This document shows, piece after piece, positions 47,601-57,970 of a stretch of 64,000 bases of DNA. The position numbers and the translations under genes were made by a program. This DNA comes from Zea mays (taxonomy: Eukaryota; Streptophyta; Magnoliopsida; Poales; Poaceae): assembly GCF_902167145.1 (NCBI RefSeq), contig NC_050105.1:121351898-121415897 (forward strand), written 5' to 3'. How positions within the stretch are numbered: the first letter of the stretch is position 1; the number at the start of each line of letters is the position of its first letter. The notes beneath the pieces were generated by a model that saw nothing but the letters and a program-made list of their open reading frames with translations, was not told the DNA's origin and ran no database searches.

Positions 47601-50600
47601 TACTGTGCATCCAGGGTGAGTAGGTATGCAGTGAGGTACACGATTGTGGGGTCATCCTCAAGCAGCTGCTGCCCTTCCAATGCACGTATCCTGGCCATCC
47701 AAGCGGGACGGTCTCTCTGAAAGGGCAGAAAGAATCTGAGCGGGGTGTCGGCCACTTCTTCTTCATAGATCTAACACAGGGCCCTCAATGCCTTGCGGGC
47801 GACGACTTGGCAGGTGTCTCTGAATCTGTGCCCAGCAGCAGCGACACTCCATTCCACATGGTGCGGACTGGATCCAATGTATACAGTCACGACACACTTC
47901 TCTGTGCCATGCTCGACGAATTTACGACTATCATACTCTGGCTGGCTCCTGATTCCGAGGCAGACTGTGCATGCTCTCAGCAACTTGGGAAAACCATCTT
48001 CATTCTGACAAAAGTTGGTTTGGCAGCGAACCTCCATCTGACTTCTGAGAGAAGGAAAGGGGGAAAGCATTTTTGAAATGAAGGGATGAGAGCAAGAATT
48101 TTTTTTAAGAAAATAGTTTGGACTCAAAAACTTTTGATCAAGCTAAGGGTTACGTCCTGCGGCCAACCTAACAGCTCCGATACCACCTGAAGTGCCCCCA
48201 ATCCTCTGGGACTCAAATGTGATACAATTACTAGTCCCAGGAGGCTAGTAAACACATTTATACATCAGATGATTACAGATCTACTTAAACGACAAACCTA
48301 TAAAGGTGGCGAACAACTTTAAGAGTTGGTCCACAACTCGGGACATATCATCAGAGTGGGGCTGAAGCAGCCCGATATACGCAGTGAAGCAAATCAGCGG
48401 TCCAACAGCCATAGGCAAGGTTGGGAACAGTCGTAACTCTTACCCGATCTCCTTTTTCTGGAAAAAAAAATAAATAAGCAAGGGTGAGTACAAACGTACT
48501 CAACAGCCCACCTTCACCCGCGGAATGGGGAAATCAGATATAATACATGGAATATGTGGAGCTCAGGATATTTTGCAGAAACAGCAATATTTTATGCAGG
48601 GTTGTTTTGAAAAACATTTTGTATTTTGCAAAGCGCATCCTCTCCAAAAGGAGCATGAAGTTTTTCAGTATTATAACAAAATCCCCTGGACTAAACCATC
48701 CAGGTATCTCAGCAGTTTCCCACTGGTTTTCCTTTTCAAAAACAGCCACTGGACTTCCCGTCCACCATAGCTCACGGCTCAACCGCCGAACCTTTTAAAA
48801 ACCATTTTTCTCAAACGCACCCTTTTTGAAAACCAAACATTAATTGACATACCATACCAGACTCGTCCATTCCTGTGGACACGGACTATTCGAATAGGTT
48901 TTCAAACTCTACGCAGAGGTGTACACTTTATCCACTAGTCCGGCTCTGCGATCTCATGATCAGTGAGATCTGAATCCGAATCTCTTTCTTCCCTTGCACG
49001 TCCTAACCTTAACGGTTATACCGGAAGGAGTCAGGCCACCGCCATGTCCAAACCGGACAAAACATTCCCCCTCCTTATCCTCCCGGTGCTCCCCAACCTT
49101 CATAACCCTAGGGTTGGACCGTACGAGTTCAGATTGAGTGATTGCCCACACAGTCTCGAGTGGTTGTACTTATCATGAGTACAGGTAGTGAAAGATGACA
49201 AACCGGTCCTTATATGAGGGGACAATCCTTCTGCTCACGCCTAAACCAGCTGAGCCAACACCTTATGCCCTCCCCTAAACCAGGGAGTCCCTGATTATCC
49301 CACTCACAAGGTTATAAGGGTGAAAACCCTTCATCATACACATTTTGAAAAGCATTTTCTTTTGAGAACTCACACCTTTTCTCAAATCATTTGTAACAAA
49401 TATATCAAGTATTGATTGCGGCAAGCGGCTGGGTGGCCATAATAACTTGTCTCAAAATCATATCATGCATAAAATAATAGGCTGAGGGTTGTGGTTGTAA
49501 AAGCATAGGTAATTTATGCATCAAAGGGATCTAGTGAGCTTGCCGTGCTTATCCGGCGAAGGGGGAAGAAGAGCTCGCGGAACTGGCTTCTGGCTCCTGG
49601 CGTAGACTTGTAGATCTGGCCTCCACGAGACAGTACGAACGCTCCGATAACTATGCAACATGAACAAGCAAACATACAAACAAGCAAGTATACCAACAAA
49701 TATTTAGTATAGTGGTCAGAATAGAGATATATGGATGGGTAGAGTCTTGAGTAGAATCTGTGTCATGTGGTGTTGAGATACTACTAGTGGTGGAGCGGAG
49801 GTGCTTACCAGGAGGGTGGACTGGAGGCGAAGCGACACTATGCGTGTAGCCGGTAGAGCGGAGTAACTGAGTGGGTGGGCGTTTGCCTTGGCTGAAGGTG
49901 TTGAGTGTGTGTGGAGAGGGAGAGGGTAGCTGGGTGTATTTATAGCTGGGTGTATGTAGTGTAGCACAGTGAAGTTCACTGTTGGTGAGAATAGTGACGA
50001 ATGAATCGTCTGACTTAGTCTGAACAGAGAGATTATAGGCAGAATATGGGATAAGAGTATTTTAGAAGTTTTCTGGATTATGAATCATGCTTATGGGATG
50101 ACATGGTTGGATAGGGAATAATTCGATAAGAATTTAGAAACGAGAATTATTGGAATCTGAGTTTGGAAGCCTGGTTCGAAGGAATCTCAAGTTAAGCGTG
50201 CTCAACTTGGAGAAACCTAGGATGGGTGACCAGATGGGAAGTTCCCACTGGAAGGAAAATCACAGTCACCGGAGTTTGTATAACTGGGATATGGGTCTGG
50301 CTGGTCTTAGGTGGACTGGACAGCATGATGGATGAGTAGTTGAAATTTGGGGTGATTGGATGATCGATGAATAGTAACGGTGAATAGTAACGGTAAATAG
50401 TAACGGCAAAAAGTAACGGTAAAAAGTAACGGTAAATAGTAACGGTAAATAGTAACGGTAAATAGTAACGGTAAAAAGTAACGGTAAATAGTAACGATAA
50501 AAAGTAACGGTAAATAGTAAAGGTAAAAAGTAACGGTAAATAGTAACGGTAAAAAGTAACGGTGAATAGTAACGGTAAAAAGTAACGGTAAAAAGTAACG

Positions 50601-53600
50601 ATAAATAGTAACGGTAAATAGTAACAGTAAATAGTGATGGTGAATAGTGATGGTGAATAGTCGTATGAACGAACGATGAATGATGGATAGGAACTATGAA
50701 CGAACGATGAACGATCGAATGATCGAACGAACGAACGATCGGAATTTCGGCAGCATAACGGCAGGAAAAAGATTATTTGGACGAAGGAACGGACGAACGA
50801 TCGAACGAACGGACGAACGGACGAACGAACCATGAACGATCGGACGAACGATCAAACGATCGGACGAACGAACGATCGGAATTTCGGCAGCATAACGGCA
50901 GGAAAAAGATTATTTGGACGAACGAATAGACGAACGATCGGACGAACGAACGAACGAACCATGAACGATCGGACGAACGATCGAACGATCGGACGAACGA
51001 ACGAACAAACTAAGAACAGGGGGACGAACGATCGAAGAACGACCGAACGATCCTTGTGCTAGTGTGTGCTTGTGTGGAACATGGAGTGGGTGTGTGTGGG
51101 GGGAGAGAGTTGCCATGAAATGGCTTGGGGTGGGATGAGAGGAGGCCCTTGCCCCTCTATTTATAGCCATGGTGGAGGGATTAGGGGGAGGGATGAGGGG
51201 ATTAGTGGGAGGATGAGAGGATTAGTGGGAGATTAGCATGGATTTGTCTTATATGAGTGTAATTAGCTTGTAGAGCTCAACGTATGACACTGGAGGCATA
51301 CATATACGTATGAGCATGAAGAAAGTTATGAAGAAAATATTTATAGGGACTTGAAAAATGATTCTGAAGGTATTTCTCAAGAGGAAAATACTTGGAGATA
51401 TATCGGTGGAATATCTGGGAAATATTTCTGGAAAGAACTTGAGGGGGGTCACTGAGGAAATATTTGTAGGATATTTTGAGGAGGATTTTGGAGAGAATAT
51501 AGACCACTATGTTTTATTTGTTGATATCAACTCGCAAACAAACATTTTGAAATGAAATTTGAAATTCATTTTGAATTTAGAGCAAGTTTGAGAAAATTTC
51601 AGGATTTGAATTTTTGGGATGCTACAATTGCTAACCAAATTCACATGGTCATGGCCTGCCTATTTCATACATATACTCCATTGTACCTAATAAAACATAT
51701 ACTTCTTTCATAATTACTCACCTACATTTTTTCCTCTTGATAGGCGAAACAGATGGTTCCAGGAACTCGCCCTCACCAAAAGAAGCAAAAGGCAGGAACA
51801 ATGTCGGCTGCCAACCACCAGCCACCACGCACACCAGTCAGATTGACAAGGCAAAGTGCAGCCATGCCTTCGCCTGGAGGCCGCCCGCCACCTAAGCCAA
51901 GACATCCCTTGCCTCCTAAGACCACTTTGAAAGCCACCCCTAAAAGAAATGCCATTTCCAGTAGTACCCAACAACAGGTCCAGGCCAGTACAACCACTAC
52001 TGAGACCACTGAAACTACAAACCCAGTGTCTTTTCCTCCAAAAATGACTAGGTCTACTCAAGCAATGTCTTCACCAGTTCCAAACACAATGCCTAGACCT
52101 ACTAGATACACAAGGACTAGTGGAACCATGTGTACGCCTGGTGGACACACCATGCATAGTCCTCTTAGATTCACTAGGGCTAGTGCGGCCATGTCTTCTC
52201 CTGGTGCAAACCCTCACCATAGTCCTCCTAGATTCACTAGGGCTAGTGCAGCCATGTCTTCTCCTAGTGCAAACCCTCACCATAGTACTCCTGCAGCCAT
52301 TGCTATCGTATCTCAGCAACCTACTCCCACGACTAGTGTTAACAAAATAGTTCCTATGGACAACTCACCAGGTGGGCACAGCTCTAGGCAAAGCAATGCC
52401 ATCATTGAGTCAGCTGAGCAATTTGATGGTGCTACTTCAGAGGGTAATCCGAATGAAGGAGAACCAGTTGGTGACTTCCAGCCCTTCCAGGTAAACAATA
52501 AATGTTCCAAGCATTGGTTTGTTCATTTAATATCTACATTTGTTACTGCTATAATAACACAATTTTATTATTATTTGCCAATGTAGCGCCCAAAAAGAAT
52601 GTCCGCAGGAAAACCATGGGTCATGGCTTAGAGAAGATGCTTAATAGGGGAAACCGGTTGGCTATCCACGTGGCTGAAGAGAAGAAAAGACCGGAGGTCC
52701 CACTTCAAGCAGTGAAGCTGGCATCGGAAACTGGTGTTGCCCTTAGAGACAACCTACCTATCTACAAATCTTGGAAGCTTTATGACAATGTCGTGGGGCA
52801 GGCAGAAGTACGAAAAGTGCTTGACAAAGTCGCTGTGAGACAACTATTTAACTCCTCATAATAATTTTTAGCATTAATCTACTCCCATGTGATATAATTG
52901 TTTCTAATAAATCGTTTGTGTGGCTTTAGTCAAGGTTGGATGTCGATGTTAAGAATGAGGGACCAAGCAAAGATGCATGCATAGATATCATAAAGAGGGG
53001 AGTGAGGCAGACGAGGTATAACCTAAAAAGGAAGTACTTCGACGAGTCACTGACAAAAGAACAGTTGTTGGCCATGCAACCTCCACCTAAAATGAAGAAA
53101 GAGGATTGGACTGGGCTGGTAGAGTATTGGTGTGACCCAAAGAATCAGGTCAATAACTACATTTTCTGCTTTTGTTACTATGTAATGCAAACTAATATGT
53201 AATGCAAACTGTGCATGTGAATGAAAAATCTGTATTGCATTTGTGCTGTAGGAAAAATCTGCTAAGAACAAAGCAAACCGAGGCAACGTGCAGCTTCACC
53301 AAAGGACTGGAGCTAGGTCCTATATAGCCCATCGTTACAGCCTGGTATGTATACTATGTCTTTTCTAAAACTAGCTTCAAAGATGGGAAATATGTAGCAT
53401 AATAATTACCATGTGCTACTGAAATGTAAAGTTACCATGTGCTCCAATTACTTCTGAGATGAGCTAATAAGTCATGAAATGAATAAGTGCAATATCTCTT
53501 TGGTCTGAAGGACTTACATTTTGGAGTGTTATTGACTATTCATTTCATCAGATGTGAGGTTTATGCCAATAGGAAAGCTGTGATATGTCATGAAATGAAT

Positions 53601-54567
53601 AAGTGTAATATCTCTTTGGTGTTGATTGAGTAGCTAATTCTGAGATTGGCCATCTGGTTTCTGAGATGAGCTCCCATGTTCCTAATATTTGCGTTGTGCT
53701 AAATGAGGTATAATCAATAGGTGCTTATGCTCCAATTCTTTTATGGTGACCATCTAAAATAGAAAACAGCAGGACAATTGCTATGTCATCAAACATGATC
53801 ATCATCAGTACTAGGGTTTCTTTAGGCCATGTTATTAGTCTTGACCTGTCTAGGCAGCATTGATGCATGTTCATGTGTTCTTTTTCTTAAACTGTCAGTC
53901 ATTATTTGACTATGTTGTATTGCTGTTGGCATGTTCTAATATTTCATGGCAAATCTTATATCCCAAGTTTTTTATATGCCGTAGAGGACTAAGTACAACA
54001 ACATGGAGCCGGATGCTATTGATTTCTTTGGGGAATGTATGAATAGTCCCCGAAATGGTCGTACTCCGCTTGCAAATGAGATATATGTAAGTTACATGTA
54101 CTACACTCAAGTAAATGCCTGGTTCAACACTTTTGTATGGCCTTGTTACTAAGTACATTCATTTTATGTAGGAGCAAATGGTTGCAGAGAAGGAAAGAGA
54201 GCTAGAAGAAGGAGAAGCACAAAAGTCACCCTCCAAGATTGTTGCTGATAGTCTCAGCCAGATCAGCCGCTCATCCACCTTCCTTCCAAACATTGGTGTC
54301 CCTACAACGTTCAAGACTGGTCGGTCCACATCGCTAGCTGCACAAGCACGCATGCAAGCTCAGTTTGAGGAAAAACTCCAAGCTAAAAGAGAGGAAGCTG
54401 CTAGGAAGCAGGAAGAGTTGCAAGCACAAATACAAGCTCAACAGGCCGCACTTGAAGAAAACCAAAGTTTGCTGCGCCAGACCCAAGAGGAAGTGAAGGG
54501 GATGCATACCAAGTTTGAAGAGACCAATGCACTGCTACGAGCTGTCCTAAAACTTCAGAAAGATTGA
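41607..54567 (+). CDS. TNP1-like protein (Ptta/En/Spm plant transposase family), split by element E
   Basis: Seven exons fit GT-AG sites and phases: 41607-41852, 51744-52443, 52587-52834, 52930-53148, 53252-53344, 53985-54086 and 54172-54567, about 585 residues. The N-terminus is MGKTKYELARDETVKHVQQV with an acidic Asp/Asn stretch. Exon 2 is Pro/Thr/Ser-rich with three repeats of (L/P)RFTRASAAMSSP. Exons 3-6 form the conserved domain (LPIYKSWKLYDNVVGQ, RYNLKRKYFDESLTKEQLL, RTGARSYIAHRYSL). Exon 7 ends in a Gln/Glu/Arg coiled coil. Donor 52443 keeps phase into exon 3; the later donor at 52490 does not. No stop or frameshift is needed. Intron 1 contains element E. Presumed DNA-binding partner of TNP2. 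Confidence 0.8.
43888..44180. repeat. 12-bp tandem array (TAACGGTAAA(A/T)AG) in E 3' LTR
   Basis: About 24 copies of AGTAACGGTAAA(A/T) with few variants, period 12 bp. The third-position A/T variation and GTGAATAG variants give a higher-order pattern. Counterpart at 50370-50660. Confidence 0.9.
44186..44570. repeat. GAACGA/CGATCG-rich array in E 3' LTR
   Basis: Irregular tandem words of GAAC, GATC and GGAC (for example ACGAACGATCGGACGAACG). They include two 130-bp sub-repeats each containing GGAATTTCGGC(A/T)GCATAACGGCAGG. Read in one minus frame it yields a Phe/Val/Arg/Ser repeat, a composition artefact. Confidence 0.85.
45149..45172 (-). other. polypurine tract of element E
   Basis: On the minus strand GATTCCTTTTAAGTGGGGTAGATT precedes the 3' LTR start TGTAGCATCC. 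A second, similar site is at 45581-45600. Confidence 0.65.
45173..46948 (-). other. non-coding interior of element E
   Basis: 1.8 kb downstream of the single ORF. Six-frame reading shows only short, low-complexity frames. A second polypurine-like site (45581-45600) is the only recognised feature. There is no trace of RT or integrase. Confidence 0.5.
46949..48127 (-). pseudogene. E-encoded protein of unknown family, one stop
   Basis: From about 48127 (or the ATG near 48070) to TGA at 46949, with a single in-frame TAG at 47771-47773. The N-terminal part has an alpha/beta look (VEHGTEKCVVTVYIGSS, EWSVAAAGHRFRDTCQVVARK). After the stop follow IYEEEVADTPLRFFLPFQRD, a long Ala/Gln/Glu/Arg heptad-rich helix, and a Pro/Glu-rich acidic tail. 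It is not gag: no zinc knuckle or gag core is visible. I recall similar ORFs in other grass TEs but cannot name a family. It is the only ORF between the LTRs of E. Confidence 0.6.
48174..48185 (-). other. primer-binding site of element E
   Basis: On the minus strand TGGTATCGGAGC, 2 nt after the LTR end; an initiator tRNA-Met type site with one variant base, as seen in chromoviruses. Confidence 0.75.
48188..51626 (-). repeat. 5' LTR of element E
   Basis: 3439 bp; the TATA on the minus strand (CTATAAATAG) is at 51157-51166. Contains the 12-bp array at 50370-50660, the GAACGA-type array at 50665-51050, and a 137-bp segment (49521-49657) absent from the 3' LTR and flanked by TATGCA repeats. Confidence 0.9.
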
Positions 54568-54899
54568 GGTAGGGATGCATACCAAGTCTGAGGATGATGC
54601 CTTTCCTTAAGGTTTTTCTACCTTGCTAGAACATATTTGTGGTTAGAACTTTGTCAGAACTACGTGCAATCTGTTTGAATGCTTCAAACCTTTGTGGTGG
54701 AACTTTTGTATGTTTGAACCTATGTTGTGGAAGAACTAGTGTGCTGGAATTGTGTATGACTTGTGATGACAATGTTGTGTATGATGGCTTTTCTGTGTAT
54801 TATGATTCTGTGAGCTATCATGAGAGCTCAGTGTGTCGTCACTGTATGGTCACTATATGTGGGTGTCATATTAAACTAAACAAAACCAAGCTGTCACAT
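54568..54899 (+). other. 3' untranslated region of the TNP1-like gene
   Basis: T/G-rich stretch after the TGA at 54567, without a protein, leading into the right subterminal repeats. Confidence 0.4.
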
Positions 54900-55241
54900 T
54901 ATCCACAGACTAATATATGACGGTCCTGGATCGTAAAAAATACACAAAACTGCGACAGATAACACCGCCATAAGTGACGATCCCAACATTAGTTGACGTG
55001 TTGACTGGAAAAAAATGTGACAGATAACACCGTCATATATAGCAGCAATATGTGACGGACTAACGCAGCCGTCACAAACGGTAATGACATTATGTGACGG
55101 TACTCTGAAAAGTCGTCACAAGGTACATAATGTGACGGTCGTTATATGACGACCCTTATGACGCAGCATTTTCGTCATAAGATGATTTTTATGACCAATT
55201 TTGTACTAAACATGACACTTTACTTTTGTCATACAAAACCA
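54900..55241. repeat. right subterminal repeats of the CACTA element
   Basis: Multiple (T)ATGTGACGG, CCGTCACA and TCGTCA(C/T)A words in both orientations (near 54915, 55050, 55095, 55130 and 55175), ending at the TIR. Denser than at the left end. Confidence 0.75.
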
Positions 55242-55253
55242 TTTTTTGTAGTG

Positions 55254-57402
55254 AGGCCAGGTACCTCGAGACGCACAAACTCCTCTACGCCGTGTTGGTC
55301 GCGTCCAGGAAGCTGCGTCATTATTTCCAAGCACACAAGGTTGTGGTGATGACCTCCTTCCCGTTAAGGGCCATCCTCTACAACCAAAACGCCACTGGCA
55401 ACATCGCCAAATGGGTGGCAGAGCTCGCCGAGTTCCAACTGGACTTCCAGCCTCGCCATGCCATCAAAAGCTAGGTCCTCGCTGACTTCATCGTAGAGTG
55501 GACTCCACCCCGTGTACCCCTGGGGGCCGGACCCCGCTCCGGACCCCACACCGGCGGAGCGCAGGGGTCCTTTCTTCACCGAAGCCCATTGGATGCTTTT
55601 CTTCGACGGGTCCGCCCGCCAACAGAGCGCTGGCGCAGGAGTGATCCTCGCCGACCCAAGCGAAAACCAGCTGCAGTATGTGGTGCGACTTGAATTCAAG
55701 GCCACCAACAACATGGCGGAGTATGAGGCGCTGATCTTCGGCCTATCCACGGCCCTATCCCTAGGGTCCACCAACTCCTCATAAAGGGGGACTCTCATCA
55801 TCAAGCAGGTCCGCGGAGAATGTAGCTGCAACGAGCCTAGGCTCGCAGCTTACCTCCTCCATGTGAGGAAGCTGGAGAAGGAGTTCATGGCCCTGGAACT
55901 TCAACATGTTCCCCGAGCCAACAACTCAGCGGCAGATGACCTCTCCCAGAGGGCATCAACTCGGGCACCCGTGCCCGAGGGCGCCTTCGAAAGACGGCTG
56001 CTGAGACCCACCGCCCAGCCGACCGGACTGGACAAAGGGGGCGAGACAGGCACCTCGAAGCCGGGGTCCCGGTGGCGTCCCAAGACCCACCAAAGGTTGT
56101 GTGCGCTCTGGGGGACTCCGCTGACCCTTTAGCGCCACAGTCAGCAACTCAGAGCGGTCCCGATGCATGGATCTCCGAGATCCAGGACTACCTGAAGGAA
56201 AATATCCTTCCTGAAGACCATGTCTCCGCCGAGCGCATAGTGCGGTTGGCTAAGCGATACACGTTGGTAGAAGGGGGTCTCTACCACCGTGGAGCCAACG
56301 GCATTCTCATGAAGTGCATCACCCAGGAAGAGGGCCGTGAGTTACTCACGGAGATCCATGGAAGGGAGTGCGGAAGTCATTCTTCATCCCGCACGCTGGT
56401 CGGTAAGGCCTTCCGGCATGGTTTTTATTGGCCAACTGCCCTCCAGGATGCGGCTGAGCTAGTAAAGTCCTGTGAAGCGTGCCAGTACCACGCGAAGCAA
56501 ATACACACACCAGCTCAGGCTCTGCAAATGATTCCGCCCTCCTGACCGTTCGCCGTATGGGGGTGGATATCCTGGGACCATTTCCTAGGGCTGTCGGCGG
56601 GTACCGGTACCTCTTTGTCGCCATTGACAAGTTCACCAAGTGGCCAGAAGCTACCCCGGTGGTCAACATCACCCAGAGCGCTGTTGTCGCTTTCCTCAAG
56701 TCGATCGTCTGCAGATTTGGGGTCCCAAGTGGTATCATTACAGACAATGGGACCCAGTTTACAAGTCGGGTCTTCCAGGAGTACTGTGAAGGCATCGACA
56801 CCCGGCTCTGTTTCGCATCCGTGGCCCACCCCAGGAGCAACGGACAAGTGGAGAGAGCAAATGCAGAGATCCTAAGGGGACTCAAGACGCGTACCTATGA
56901 CTGCTTAAAAAAGCATGGCGCAAATTGGGTCAGCGAGCTGCCCTCCGTGCTATGGGGGAACCGAACCACACCTAGCCGAGCCACCAGGGAGACCCCATTC
57001 TTCCTGGTCTACGGGGCCGAAGCCTGCCTTCCCCCGGAAATCATTATGGGCTCCCCGCGGGCCCAGTCGTTCGATGAGTCTGCGCAGGAACAGCTACGGC
57101 GCGAGGACGTGGACTTCATCGACGAGCACAGATGGGGAGCAGCAGTCCGAAATGCACGGTACAACCAGGCGCTCAGGCGCTACCACCAGCGGTTCGTGCA
57201 TAGTAGGAAGTTTGAAATCGGGGACCTGGTTCTAAGGCAAGTTCTGAACCGAGAAGGGCTCCACAAGCTCTCTCCCAGCTGGGAAGGACCCTTCAAGGTG
57301 ACAGAAATATGTCGCCCCGGGTGCATCTGCCTCGCCACAGATAACGGAGTAACTCTCCCCAACCCCTGGAATATAGAGCATCTCCGTAAGTTTTTCCCAT
57401 AA
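55254..57402 (+). pseudogene. RNase H, second RNase H and integrase of element A
   Basis: Rejoins A after the CACTA TSD. RNase H (YLETHKLLYAVLVASRKLRHYF, NIAKWVAELAEF) has a TAG near 55472. The second RNase H-like domain (MLFFDGSARQQSAGAGVIL, NNMAEYEALIFGL) is cut by a stop near 55784. The integrase zinc region (CGSHSSSRTLVGKAF, CEACQYHAK) ends at a TGA near 56543. A 1-nt shift follows, and the core continues in ORF 56479-57402 (FVAIDKFTKWPEA, ITDNGTQF, GQVERANAEILRGL, ...NIEHLRKFFP). Catalytic residues are visible but the gene is broken in several places. Confidence 0.88.
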
Positions 57403-57970
57403 AAACAGAATCGCGGGTTCGGTCTCTTTCCCTGTAGCTAAGAAGCGCATTTATATGCGCCAGCCGAAGAGGTCCGCCCTCAATACACCCGGTCTGTTGG
57501 CCTACACTCGTATATATCCAGTTATAAGGAAGGGGCTCGACCCACATAGCTGTTTTTATGTTGGTTTTATTTCTGAATTTACAACCATTATTTCTATCTC
57601 ACCACCCAGGCAGTCTCCCTCCCTAGCTGGTAAAAATACCACAGAGCTGTTTTTACCAGCTAGCGGACCATATGGGTGCGCTGCTAAAAATACCTGGCCT
57701 AAGCCGTGTGCAGGTTGGGTCCCAATAGGGATTGCCCCTTGGAGGTCATGACACCAGTGCCACCTTAAGAATCCTGGCATCCGGCCTCGACATGTCGAGG
57801 TCATATCCCAGGGGGGAAGCTGGCAACAATGCACACAATAGAGAAAAAACAACATGCAGATAAGTTGTAATGTCACCGACAAGTAGTACCTAAAGGGTAT
57901 CTTACAAAATCAAAGACATATTGCAACCCGCTGGGGAGCGGAACCCTCGTTTTTCTCCATGTAGGCCTGG
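57403..57970. other. gap between A integrase and antisense ORF, with hairpin
   Basis: No protein. Holds a perfect 13-bp-stem hairpin (57624-57636 TAGCTGGTAAAAA / 57650-57662) between the 3' ends of the sense pol and the antisense ORF. Confidence 0.6.

Larger units (their letters stand above)
41867..51626 (-). mobile_element. non-autonomous long-LTR retrotransposon E (Tekay-like LTRs)
   Basis: 9760 bp, minus strand. LTRs are 41867-45148 (3' LTR, 3282 bp) and 48188-51626 (5' LTR, 3439 bp), sense start TGTAGCATCCC and end GGGGCACTTCA (GGGACGCTTCA in the 3' LTR). TSD ATTGT (41862-41866) / ATTGC (51627-51631). The primer site TGGTATCGGAGC is present. The 3.0 kb interior has no gag, protease, RT or integrase, only an unrelated ORF (46949-48127). 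LTR size and primer site fit chromoviruses of the Tekay/Del type. LTRs differ by under about 2% by eye apart from indels. Confidence 0.88.
33973..55253. mobile_element. CACTA (En/Spm) transposon, 21.3 kb, three genes
   Basis: Termini CACTACAAGAAA (33973-33984) and its inverted partner ending TTGTAGTG (55242-55253) are flanked by a perfect 3-bp TSD AGG (33970-33972, 55254-55256). Precise removal restores the RNase H frame of host element A. Inside are a GRF zinc-finger gene (+), a TNP2-type transposase gene (-) and a TNP1-like gene (+). Without the 9.76 kb insertion E it is about 11.5 kb. Transposase mutations suggest it is no longer autonomous. Confidence 0.95.

Noticed and set aside
51753..52586. 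Exon 2 of the TNP1-like gene as a single-exon 277-codon protein
   Set aside because: The end (KCSKHWFVHLIST...) reads into an intron; splice phases place it as exon 2 of a longer gene.
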